DNA of 46,495 bases, from the IMG/VR virus record IMGVR_UViG_3300044737_000123, positions 1 to 46,495 of that record; one strand, written 5' to 3'. This DNA is from a virus. A program made the position numbers and the translations under genes. Positions 22,215-29,699 of the stretch are shown here, one piece after another. The notes under the pieces are model-generated. The model searched no databases, was not told the DNA's origin, and saw only the letters and a program-made list of their open reading frames with translations. How positions within the stretch are numbered: position 1 is the stretch's first letter; each line of letters begins with the position of its first letter.

Positions 22215-22565
22215 ATGGCCCCTGCATTCGCCAAGGTGTCCTCACCGGGCAACCCGAACACGACGGTGTCCAACAAGCGCCTGCGCGTGGTGGACGTCAC
22301 GCTGGACAACTCCTACCCGACCGGCGGCTACGCGATCACGCCCGCGCAGCTCGGCTTCAAGGTGCGCATCGAGACGGTCTTCGACGCGACCGCCAAGAAC
22401 GCCGCCGGCACATCAGCGGTCCCGTGCCGCTGGGACCCCGCCAACCAGAAGCTTCAGTGCTACCGCTACGACGGCGCCTCGGCCGGCAAGGCGTTCCTGG
22501 AGGAGGTCGTCAACGCCGTGGACCTCTCGACGTTCACCGTCCGCCTGACCGCGCTGGGGGCCTAG
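22215..22565 (+). CDS. Probable head structural protein
   Basis: A 116-residue protein with a GAAAGG ribosome-binding site. β-rich (KRLRVVDVTLDNSYPTGGYA, 'AVDLSTFTVRLTALGA'), as in decoration or minor capsid proteins. It follows the capsid gene after the HNH insertion and would be adjacent to it without the insertion. Family not certain. Confidence 0.65.
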   Translation: MAPAFAKVSSPGNPNTTVSNKRLRVVDVTLDNSYPTGGYAITPAQLGFKVRIETVFDATAKNAAGTSAVPCRWDPANQKLQCYRYDGASAGKAFLEEVVNAVDLSTFTVRLTALGA

Positions 22566-23074
22566 TGGGCCTGCTGCTCCCCGCCAGCGTGGTCCGCGAC
22601 GTTCGCGGCGAGCGCATGCGCGAGATCGAGATGGCTCACCGCACCGACGTGTGCGCCCGGTTCACCAAGGACCTCGCGCTCATCGAGCCGGGCCTGGAAC
22701 TGGTCTGGTGGCCCCAGCACGCAAGCGCCCCGGGGTTCGTTCCCGGGCGCTACCACATCATCTGGCACAACCCCAACGGCCTGGGGTCCGTCGAGCCGGT
22801 CGTCGATGAGTTCGGCGGCTACCGCGAACCGGACTCCGGGCTGTTTGAGTTGGTGCGCCGCTCGGACATGTGGGACGACCGGGTAGTGCGCGATCGCAAG
22901 CGCATCACTCAGGCTGCCCTGGATGCCAAGGCGCGCGCGCAGCAGCGAGAGCGCGAGGAGATCGACGAGGAGGTCTACGAGCGCTTCAAGGCGGCGACGC
23001 AGACCAGCGTGAGTATGAACCGCGACACGCCGTGGAGCCAGAACGCGGCGGGGCGCAGGGGCGCTAAGCGGTGA
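22565..23074 (+). CDS. Head-module protein of unknown function
   Basis: A 169-residue protein from GTG 22565. N-terminal helices are followed by 'GRYHIIWHNPNGLGSVEPVV' and 'DMWDDRVVRDRKRITQAALD', with a charged helical C-terminus. Similar proteins occur at this position between capsid and adaptor in several podovirus-like actinophages. Role unknown. Confidence 0.65.
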   Translation: MGLLLPASVVRDVRGERMREIEMAHRTDVCARFTKDLALIEPGLELVWWPQHASAPGFVPGRYHIIWHNPNGLGSVEPVVDEFGGYREPDSGLFELVRRSDMWDDRVVRDRKRITQAALDAKARAQQREREEIDEEVYERFKAATQTSVSMNRDTPWSQNAAGRRGAKR

Positions 23075-23679
23075 ACCTCAACGACTTCCTCAACGACCTC
23101 TACGGAGCCTTCGCGTACCTGCAGACCGACACCAACGGCCCGGCGAGAGCGACACGCTGGGTCAACCAGGCCTACCAGGAGATCTGCGACCTGGAGGACT
23201 GGCCGTTTCTGGAGACCACCGCCACCGGAACGGCGCCGCTGACGGTCGCTGATCTCGGCGAGGTCGAGTCGGTGCTCGACGCCACGAGCAAGACCAAGCT
23301 CGAGCAGGCCGACTGGCGGTCGCTGACGGACACCTACGCCGATCTCACCATCACGGGCGCTGCGGTCTTCTTCTACATCACCGCCGGCTCGGTCATCAAC
23401 GTGTTCCCAGCGAACACGACCGTCACCTTGAGCGTGCGCTACTACAAGAACCCCGCGGATCTCGCGAACGCCTTGGACACGCCGGTGGTCCCGGCGGCGT
23501 TTCACGACGTCATTCTGCTCGGCGCTTTTCGCCGCGCGTACCTGGAGGACGGTGCTGGCGCGGACTATCAGATGGTCGCCGCGGAGTTCGACCGTCGCGT
23601 GAACGTCATGCGCACAGCGCTGCTGGTCGATCCTGAGGCGCAGGTCATCACGGCCGGAAGCCAGGACGGATGGCTGTAG
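23071..23679 (+). CDS. Head-to-tail adaptor (gp4-position protein)
   Basis: A 202-residue protein from GTG 23071. Helical N-terminus (ATRWVNQAYQEICDLEDWPF) is typical of phage adaptor proteins that line the portal exit. A β-domain (TVTLSVRYYKNPADLANALD) and 'LLGAFRRAYLEDGAGADYQM' follow. In P22-like phages the gene after coat encodes the adaptor gp4, and this agrees by position and pattern. No transglycosylase motif is visible. Confidence 0.7.
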   Translation: MNLNDFLNDLYGAFAYLQTDTNGPARATRWVNQAYQEICDLEDWPFLETTATGTAPLTVADLGEVESVLDATSKTKLEQADWRSLTDTYADLTITGAAVFFYITAGSVINVFPANTTVTLSVRYYKNPADLANALDTPVVPAAFHDVILLGAFRRAYLEDGAGADYQMVAAEFDRRVNVMRTALLVDPEAQVITAGSQDGWL

Positions 23680-25232
23680 CGGTCCCTGCGCTTGCGATGG
23701 TGCGCTTCCCCGGCTTCGGGGGCGGCATCAACCTGCGCGACCAGCCAAACCAGGTCGATCCCACGCAGGCCATCGACCTGCTCAACGTGGTGTTCACTGA
23801 GCGCGGCGCGTTGAAGGGCCGCGACGGCTACGCGAAGTTCACGAGCAGCGCGGGCACCAACCGCTACGACTCGCTGACGGCGTACTACACCACTGCCGCA
23901 ACGACGCAGCTCGTGGCGGGCGCTGGCAACCGCCTGGAGGGCATTTCCACCGCTGGGGCTGTGGTGGCTTCGACGACCCTTCCGACCGCGAGCCCGCATT
24001 TCTTTGCTCGCTATGGCGACCCCGCCAACCAGCTCATCTACGCCGCGAACGGCACCGACCAGTTGCGCACGTGGAACGGCGCGGCGTTCGCTACGCCGGC
24101 GTGGACGGGGACCGCTCCGACGGGGAAGTTCGTGGCGGTCACGTCCTGGGACAACCGCCTGGTCAACGCGCGCCGGGCCGGCACGACGCTCGGTGACAAC
24201 CCTTCGACGGTGCGCTTCTCTGACCCTGGGGTGCCGAACACGTGGCAGGCCAACAACTTCGTGGACTTGACGCCCGGCGACGGCGAGCAGATCCAGGCGA
24301 TGGTGTCGTGGTTCAGCTACCTGTTCGTGTTCAAGGAGAGCAAGTTCTTCGTGCTCAACGGCACCGGCGGCTCCACTGCGGGAACCCCGGTCTGGCAGTT
24401 TCGCGGCGTCGACAACAAGGCCGGGCTGGTCAGTCCCAGGGCGATTGCGGTCGGCCGCGACGGCGTGTACTTCCTCACGCGCACCGGCGTCTACAAGACG
24501 ACGGGCTCAAATCCCGAGCTCGTCTCTCCGCTGCTTGACCCGTTGTTCTATGGCGTCACGCCGGACTTCTACACCGGCGGCGTGCTCAACCAGACGCAGA
24601 TCACGCAGGCCGCGATGACCTTTCATCGCGAGCAGATCTACCTGGCGTTCCCGTCGGGCGCGAGCACCACCAACAACCGCTTGCTCGTGCTGGACCCGCG
24701 CTTTGGCTGGTGGACGCTCTACGACATTCCCGCCGCGGCGATGACCCCGTTCACCGTGACCTCCCAACCGGACCTGATCTTCGCGTACGCCGCCGGGACC
24801 AACGACCTCGGGCGCCACGGCATCGGCCAGGTCACGGACGCCGGCGCCACGATCAACGCCTACTGGAAGTCGGGCTGGTGGGACATGGGCATTCAGTCGC
24901 GCAAGACGGTGCGCGAGAGCTTGCTGTGGGGGCGCGGGAAGCTGCGAATGGGGATCCGCTCGAACTTCGGCGCCGTGGCGAACACCCAGAACATCGACTT
25001 TGGCGCGGCTGACACGTGGGGCGACGGAACCAACGCGGCAGACAAGTGGTCTGACGGCACGAACCCCAACGACAAGTGGGCGGCCGCCGCGGCGCTCGCC
25101 CCGCGCTACAACCGCATGGCGGCTCGCGGCGGGGTGTTCAGCATGCAGATCTCAAACTACGACGCCACGGCGTGGGCGCTGTATCGCATGACTCACAGCT
25201 TGCGCTCGTCGACCGGATCGAGGCAGTTCTGA
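23670..25232 (+). CDS. Tail-hub/DNA-stabilisation protein (P22 gp10-like position), β-propeller type
   Basis: A 520-residue protein overlapping the adaptor gene by 10 nt. 'FGGGINLRDQPNQVDPTQAI' at the start and repeated blade-like segments ('QLIYAANGTDQLRTWNG', 'SYLFVFKESKFFVLNGT', 'AIAVGRDGVYFLTRTGVYKT') suggest a β-propeller. In P22, gp10 follows gp4 and plugs the tail after packaging. A C-terminal segment repeats 'W-(G/S)-DGTN' (TWGDGTNAADKWSDGTNPND). Assignment is by gene order and fold impression, not sequence identity. Confidence 0.7.
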   Translation: MAVAVPALAMVRFPGFGGGINLRDQPNQVDPTQAIDLLNVVFTERGALKGRDGYAKFTSSAGTNRYDSLTAYYTTAATTQLVAGAGNRLEGISTAGAVVASTTLPTASPHFFARYGDPANQLIYAANGTDQLRTWNGAAFATPAWTGTAPTGKFVAVTSWDNRLVNARRAGTTLGDNPSTVRFSDPGVPNTWQANNFVDLTPGDGEQIQAMVSWFSYLFVFKESKFFVLNGTGGSTAGTPVWQFRGVDNKAGLVSPRAIAVGRDGVYFLTRTGVYKTTGSNPELVSPLLDPLFYGVTPDFYTGGVLNQTQITQAAMTFHREQIYLAFPSGASTTNNRLLVLDPRFGWWTLYDIPAAAMTPFTVTSQPDLIFAYAAGTNDLGRHGIGQVTDAGATINAYWKSGWWDMGIQSRKTVRESLLWGRGKLRMGIRSNFGAVANTQNIDFGAADTWGDGTNAADKWSDGTNPNDKWAAAAALAPRYNRMAARGGVFSMQISNYDATAWALYRMTHSLRSSTGSRQF

Positions 25233-25411
25233 TGGACCGTCTCATCGTTCCCGGCCAGTCCGCTTTCGATCACGTGGTTGGGCACACGCTGACGGGCTAC
25301 AGCATCGACGGGGAAGGCCTGTCGTTGCGCTTCGGGTCCAGGCGGCTGCTCATCGTTCCCGACGCTGATGTCAGGGCGTACGTCGAGGTTCCCAGCGAGG
25401 AGGCAGCCTAA
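25232..25411 (+). CDS. Small hypothetical protein (59 aa)
   Basis: ATG 25232 overlaps the previous stop, and its stop overlaps the next ATG (TAATG). β-type sequence (GHTLTGYSIDGEGLSLRFGS). Function unknown; a minor virion component is possible. Confidence 0.55.
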   Translation: MDRLIVPGQSAFDHVVGHTLTGYSIDGEGLSLRFGSRRLLIVPDADVRAYVEVPSEEAA

Positions 25412-26136
25412 TGGGACTGCTGGTCTACCCGGTCACCCTCACTGCCGGGACCAACGAGAACGTCAACGACCTGAACTCCAACCTGACGCAGATCGCGACG
25501 GTGCTCAACGGCGGCATCGACGCGGCGAACATCACCAACAACGTCATCACGGCTGACAAGCTCACGACGACCGTCGCGCAGCAGCTCGGCCTCAACAACG
25601 CCGCGAACATCGGGCGTGGCGTGTCCGTGATCGCGACGAATGAGTCGCGCTCAAACGTTGCGTACGGGACGTTGACGACACCGGACCAGGTCGCAAACGT
25701 CGTGCTCCCGACGAACGGGCTCATCAAGATCCGTTTCCAAGCGACGTGGCTGGAGTCCGTCGCGCTCGCCGCGCGCGCAGCGATTTTCATCGGCCCTACG
25801 CAGCTCAAGCGCGTCGCGGCGGTGGGAGCTGCCCCGGCGGTGCAGGAGGTCAACACGCAGTCCGCGGGTACGGTGGGCACCGGAATGGCGATCGGCTCGG
25901 GTTCCGGCGGGCTCTACTCGATGGCCGTGAACGTCGCCTATCCGGGTGACGTGACGACCGGCCAGGTAGTCGGCGTGCCGGGTGGCAACGACTCGCTTGG
26001 TATCCCGGTGGGCTGGGGGCCGTGCGAGGCGTGGGCTGCCGCCGGGACGTACACGATCTCGATTCAGTGGAAGGCGAGCTCCGGTTCGGTGAGCGCTCTG
26101 AACCGCAAGCTGTGGGTCACGACCGAGGGCTTCTAG
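25411..26136 (+). CDS. Fibre-like virion protein
   Basis: A 241-residue protein. N-terminal 'NLTQIATVLNGGIDAANITN' and 'VITADKLTTTVAQQLGLNNA' form the Asn/Thr-rich heptad-like stretch common at the start of trimeric phage fibres. The C-terminal ~150 residues are a β-sandwich-like domain (IKIRFQATWLESVALAARAA onward). It may be a tail or head fibre contacting the host surface. There is no recognisable receptor-binding family. Confidence 0.6.
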   Translation: MGLLVYPVTLTAGTNENVNDLNSNLTQIATVLNGGIDAANITNNVITADKLTTTVAQQLGLNNAANIGRGVSVIATNESRSNVAYGTLTTPDQVANVVLPTNGLIKIRFQATWLESVALAARAAIFIGPTQLKRVAAVGAAPAVQEVNTQSAGTVGTGMAIGSGSGGLYSMAVNVAYPGDVTTGQVVGVPGGNDSLGIPVGWGPCEAWAAAGTYTISIQWKASSGSVSALNRKLWVTTEGF

Positions 26137-26326
26137 TCGGCGGCCACCGATGCAGCCTGCCGTCCACATACACCCGGCTATGGCGACGCCCCTGCACCAC
26201 ATGATGCCCGCAGCGGGAGCACGGGTACATCAGCAGCCCACCGAGGTCCTGCGGCACCCAGCGGTGGCCGATCACGAAGCAGGTCAGGCGTCTCCGGAAC
26301 GAGCTGATGGCCAGTAAGTACAGCAA
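26117..26326 (-). CDS. Small zinc-binding cargo protein, DUF1660-like design
   Basis: A minus-strand gene between, and overlapping the ends of, two late genes. 'LTCFVIGHRWVPQDLGGLLM' then YPCSRCGHH gives a C-x4-H...C-x2-C-x-H site like that of the small prophage DUF1660 type and like the minus-strand gene at 36590. The start is uncertain: TTG 26326 is annotated; TTG 26338 or an internal GTG are alternatives. The plus-strand gap 26137-26306 holds no other gene, which supports this call. Confidence 0.5.
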   Translation of the reverse strand: MLYLLAISSFRRRLTCFVIGHRWVPQDLGGLLMYPCSRCGHHVVQGRRHSRVYVDGRLHRWPPTRSPRS

Positions 26327-27311
26327 ACCTCCGGCCAAGACAACACTCGCTGTTCAGGACGACAAAGTACTCGCGACTCCGGGTACGGTCCGCGACCGCC
26401 TGCTCGCGCAGATGGCCAAGGGTGGCGCGAAAACCGTCCGCTACAACGTCATCTACGGCCAGACCGCCGGGGGCACGAACCTCCAGGGCCTCGACTCGGT
26501 GATCGACGCGGCCAAGCGCTACGGCATGACCGTGCAGCCGACGCTGATGGCCGACCCGCGCTACGCGCCACCGGGTGGCGGGCTCACCTACGCCAACAAC
26601 GACCCGAAGCTGTGGGCACAGTTCGCGCAGAACGTCGCTCAGCGCGAACGCGGGAGGGTGCGCCGCTACGAAGTCGGAAATGAGCCCAACTACCCCGCGT
26701 TCGTCGCCGGCGCCGACAAGAACCCGAGGGCCGCAGGACGCACCTACCGCCAGCTCTACCGCGCCACCTACGGAGCGTTGAAGGGCGTCGACCCCTCCAC
26801 GCAGGTTCTGCTCGGAAGCGTCACGTCCGGTGGCGGGGACCCCCGTCAGTTCCTCCAGGGCCTGTTGGGCGGCAAGCCGCTTCACGCCGCCGGGTTCTCC
26901 TACCACCCCTATGACAATCAGATGGGGCGCTGGGACATCAACACTCTCGGCGCGTTGCAACAGACCCTCGGCCGCTACAAGCGCCAAGGCCAGCTTCAGA
27001 CCGCCAAGGGCCAGCAGGCGCCGCTGTATCTCACCGAGATGGGCTACCAGCGCGGGTCGATGCCCGAAGCTCAGCGCCTCGCTCTCTCAGCGCAGGCGTA
27101 CGCCAAGGCTCAGAAGGCGGGGGCCAGGCAGTTTGTGCAGTACCAGCTCACCGACAAGACCGGCACCCAGCAGGGCCCAAGCGGCTACGGGCTCACGCCC
27201 GGCCCGCGCTCAGCAGCAACCGACGGCGGCGGATGGGACACGAGCGTCGGGAGCGCCAGCGGCGACCTGTCGGGCTACCTCAAAGCGCTTCGCAAGTACA
27301 CCAAGCGATGA
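26307..27311 (+). CDS. Clan GH-A-like glycoside hydrolase in the virion module
   Basis: A 334-residue protein with TIM-barrel features. 'RYEVGNEPNYPAFVAG' places E126 in the N-E-P motif of the acid/base catalyst at β-strand 4. 'AGFSYHPYDNQMG' has the H-P-Y seen before β6. 'PLYLTEMGYQRGS' gives E244 as nucleophile at β7. It has no signal peptide. Given its position it probably acts in or on the virion, cutting host capsular or wall glycans during adsorption or injection. Substrate unknown. It differs from the usual lysozyme-type enzymes. Confidence 0.75.
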   Translation: MASKYSKPPAKTTLAVQDDKVLATPGTVRDRLLAQMAKGGAKTVRYNVIYGQTAGGTNLQGLDSVIDAAKRYGMTVQPTLMADPRYAPPGGGLTYANNDPKLWAQFAQNVAQRERGRVRRYEVGNEPNYPAFVAGADKNPRAAGRTYRQLYRATYGALKGVDPSTQVLLGSVTSGGGDPRQFLQGLLGGKPLHAAGFSYHPYDNQMGRWDINTLGALQQTLGRYKRQGQLQTAKGQQAPLYLTEMGYQRGSMPEAQRLALSAQAYAKAQKAGARQFVQYQLTDKTGTQQGPSGYGLTPGPRSAATDGGGWDTSVGSASGDLSGYLKALRKYTKR

Positions 27312-28102
27312 CCTCCTTCTTCACCAGCTTCGCCAGGCCGGGCACTTTCGGGCGTCCCCCGACGACCCCGTACGCCAAGCCGGGACCGGCGACACATCGC
27401 CAGCAGCCGACGAGCAGCCCTCGTCCGCGGCGTATCGGCATCGGCGCCAGCAACAGCCCGACTCGTCCCGTTGCGCCGCCAGCCCCGACACCGGTCTCTC
27501 CTCCTGTCGCCCCGGCCGCTGATCCGAACGTCCTTCCCCCGGACGCGACCTACGAGCAGCAGGTCGGCGCGTACGCGCGCAACCGTGACACCACGCAGGC
27601 GGGCCTGACCGCTCAGCGCTCCCAGGGGCTACTGGACTTTGGCTACAACGAGGGCGCTGGCGGGGCGCTGAGCTTCGACCCGAACAACCCGTTCAGCCGC
27701 GCCGCGCTGATGAAGCAGTCCTACGACCGCTCGCGCGCGCAGTCGGGGATCAGCATGGCCAACTCCGGCCAGCTCTACGCCGGCTCCTACCAGAACTCCC
27801 AGGACTTTCTCAACCAAAACCAACTCCAAGGCGAGGACAGCCTTCAGAAGTCGCTGATCCGCTTCCTCGCCGGCAACGCGCAGGCCCAGGCGAAGGCCGG
27901 CACCGACTACGAGCTCGGCGCAGGACAGGCGTACGGCGACCGTGTGAACCGCGCGGCGTCCAACCCGCTGTACACGCCGACCGCGGACCTTCCTTCCGCG
28001 CCCGCCGCGATGGCGCCGGCGGCTCCCGCTCCTCCGGGGTTGCCTCGCCGCCCGTTCTCCCAATTCGCCCGCCCCGGGACCTTCGGCCGACCCAAGAGGT
28101 AA
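27308..28102 (+). CDS. Internal virion/ejection-like protein with matching termini
   Basis: A 264-residue protein coupled to the hydrolase gene. The ten-residue string FARPGTFGRP occurs at residues 7-16 and again just before the C-terminus. A Pro-rich disordered region (about 20-75) leads to a Gln/Asn/Ala-rich helical core (SYQNSQDFLNQNQLQGEDSL). Composition and location resemble the small ejection proteins of short-tailed phages (P22 gp7/gp20 class). No homology claimed. Confidence 0.6.
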   Translation: MTSFFTSFARPGTFGRPPTTPYAKPGPATHRQQPTSSPRPRRIGIGASNSPTRPVAPPAPTPVSPPVAPAADPNVLPPDATYEQQVGAYARNRDTTQAGLTAQRSQGLLDFGYNEGAGGALSFDPNNPFSRAALMKQSYDRSRAQSGISMANSGQLYAGSYQNSQDFLNQNQLQGEDSLQKSLIRFLAGNAQAQAKAGTDYELGAGQAYGDRVNRAASNPLYTPTADLPSAPAAMAPAAPAPPGLPRRPFSQFARPGTFGRPKR

Positions 28103-28105
28103 CGC

Positions 28106-28354
28106 ATGGCCCGTCTGACAGCCGCCCAGCGCAATGCCCTGCCGGATTCGGCGTTCGCCGGACCCGGGCGAAGCTACCCGATCAACGACCCCTCCCACGC
28201 CCGCAACGCCCTGTCGCGAGCCGCCCAACACGCGACCCCCAGCGCGAAGGCGAAGATCAAGCGCAAGGTCCATCGCCGCTACCCCGCGATCGGCAAGCCC
28301 AAGGACAAGCGCGATCAGATGCTCGCCGCGTTCATGAAGAGCCATGGCTCGTAA
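28106..28354 (+). CDS. DUF6582-like small basic protein
   Basis: An 82-residue protein with an AAGAGG ribosome-binding site. 'TAAQRNALPDSAFAGPGRSY' then 'PINDPSHARNALSRAAQHAT' is the pattern of small phage and prophage proteins grouped under DUF6582-like names. These proteins have no established function. It overlaps the next gene by 11 nt. Confidence 0.65.
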   Translation: MARLTAAQRNALPDSAFAGPGRSYPINDPSHARNALSRAAQHATPSAKAKIKRKVHRRYPAIGKPKDKRDQMLAAFMKSHGS

Positions 28355-29699
28355 GGTCGTCAAAGCACCCCTCGCTACGCGCGCCGCGCATGACCCGGCG
28401 CTGCTTCGCCGTGCGCTCGCGAACCCCGGCCTGCGAAGCAAGCTCCCCGACAACCTCCTCAGTCCCGCTCAGCGCCAGCAGCGCGGCCAGAACGCCTACA
28501 ACAACGCGCCGGTCGTTCCCGGGTCGAGCCTCACCAACCGTCAGGCCGACACACAGGCCCAGACCGCTACGCAGGTGCAGTATGGCCCTCAGGAAGCGGC
28601 GTTGAAGGGCATCGCCCGTGACACCCCCGGCTGGTATGACCAGTACCTCGGTGCGCTGAACGACCACACGCGCAACGTGCAGGCCTACCAGGCCGGCGCC
28701 CAGGCCGCCCTGCAGAACACCCAGGCGGGGATCACAGGGCTCTCTCAGCAGGGGCTCTCAGACCTTCAGGGCCAGGCACAGGCCAGCGCTGCCCCGAGGG
28801 GCGCCACTCCCGCCGATCAGTCCCAGATGGCGTCGAATGCCACCGCGATCCGACAGGCGCTGATGGGGTCCTTCATGGCTCAGCAGAGCTCGCAGGGCGC
28901 GAGCGCGAACACGTACGCCGACACGCTGGCGAACGTCGTCGCTCCGACGCAGAAGTTCTCCGCGATCGCTGCGTCTCGCGGCAAGCTGTCGGACCTGTCG
29001 CGCCAGGAGGGCGCGTTCAAGCAGTCTCAGCGCGACACGATCGCTCAGAACGAGTCCAAGAACGTGCTCGCTGGGCAGGCGTTGGGGATCAACGCCGGCA
29101 AGGCTGCCCAGGACGCCAAGAATGCCGCCGCGAACATCGACCTCAAGCGCGGTGTCGACCCGGTGACAGGCCAGCCGCTGCCTCAGAAGGCACCGACCGG
29201 CTACGGCCCCGGCGCTCCCGGCATGAACAAGTACGGGTTCACCTACGACCAGTGGACCGCGATGGACCCCAAGGCCCAGGCAAAAGTGCGCGACGGCAAG
29301 GGCAGGAACGGTGCCGGCGCCGGGCCGAAGTGGCTGCCCAACTCGCAGATGGGCGAAGGGCTCACGCAGTTGACCAAGCTCAAGGACTTCGCCAACCGCG
29401 CGAAGTCCGGTTCCCCGTTCCTCGCCGGCCATGGTGAGCAGTCGCCCCTGGACCGTGCAGCGGCCGGGCAGAAGATCCTCGCCGCGGCGCCGTCGCTGAA
29501 GGACCCGGTCCTGCTCACTGCCGCCCTGGACGCCATCTACGACCAGCACCTTTCTGCTTCGACGGTGAAAGCACTCATCGCTGCCGGCTACATGCCCAGC
29601 AAGGTCGCTCGGACACTCGGCGTGCCGACGGCCTCCGGGTACAAGCCGACCAAGCCGCGCCTCCCGCCGCTCAAGCTCAGGCCTCTCAAGCACGTCTGA
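28344..29699 (+). CDS. Gln/Ala-rich internal virion protein
   Basis: A 451-residue protein. Long Gln/Ala-rich helical region (residues about 45-260: 'AYQAGAQAALQNTQAGITGL', 'GSFMAQQSSQGASANTYADT'), then a compact C-terminal domain with 'YGFTYDQWTAMDPKAQAKVR' and 'HLSASTVKALIAAGYMPSKV'. It sits where P22 has its ejection proteins and has the same low-complexity helical character. It probably enters the host with the DNA. Role inferred from position. Confidence 0.6.
   Translation: MARKVVKAPLATRAAHDPALLRRALANPGLRSKLPDNLLSPAQRQQRGQNAYNNAPVVPGSSLTNRQADTQAQTATQVQYGPQEAALKGIARDTPGWYDQYLGALNDHTRNVQAYQAGAQAALQNTQAGITGLSQQGLSDLQGQAQASAAPRGATPADQSQMASNATAIRQALMGSFMAQQSSQGASANTYADTLANVVAPTQKFSAIAASRGKLSDLSRQEGAFKQSQRDTIAQNESKNVLAGQALGINAGKAAQDAKNAAANIDLKRGVDPVTGQPLPQKAPTGYGPGAPGMNKYGFTYDQWTAMDPKAQAKVRDGKGRNGAGAGPKWLPNSQMGEGLTQLTKLKDFANRAKSGSPFLAGHGEQSPLDRAAAGQKILAAAPSLKDPVLLTAALDAIYDQHLSASTVKALIAAGYMPSKVARTLGVPTASGYKPTKPRLPPLKLRPLKHV

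Noticed and set aside
28758-29693. 311-codon minus-strand frame
   Set aside because: Complement of the Gln/Ala-rich internal virion gene; composition is a mirror of it.
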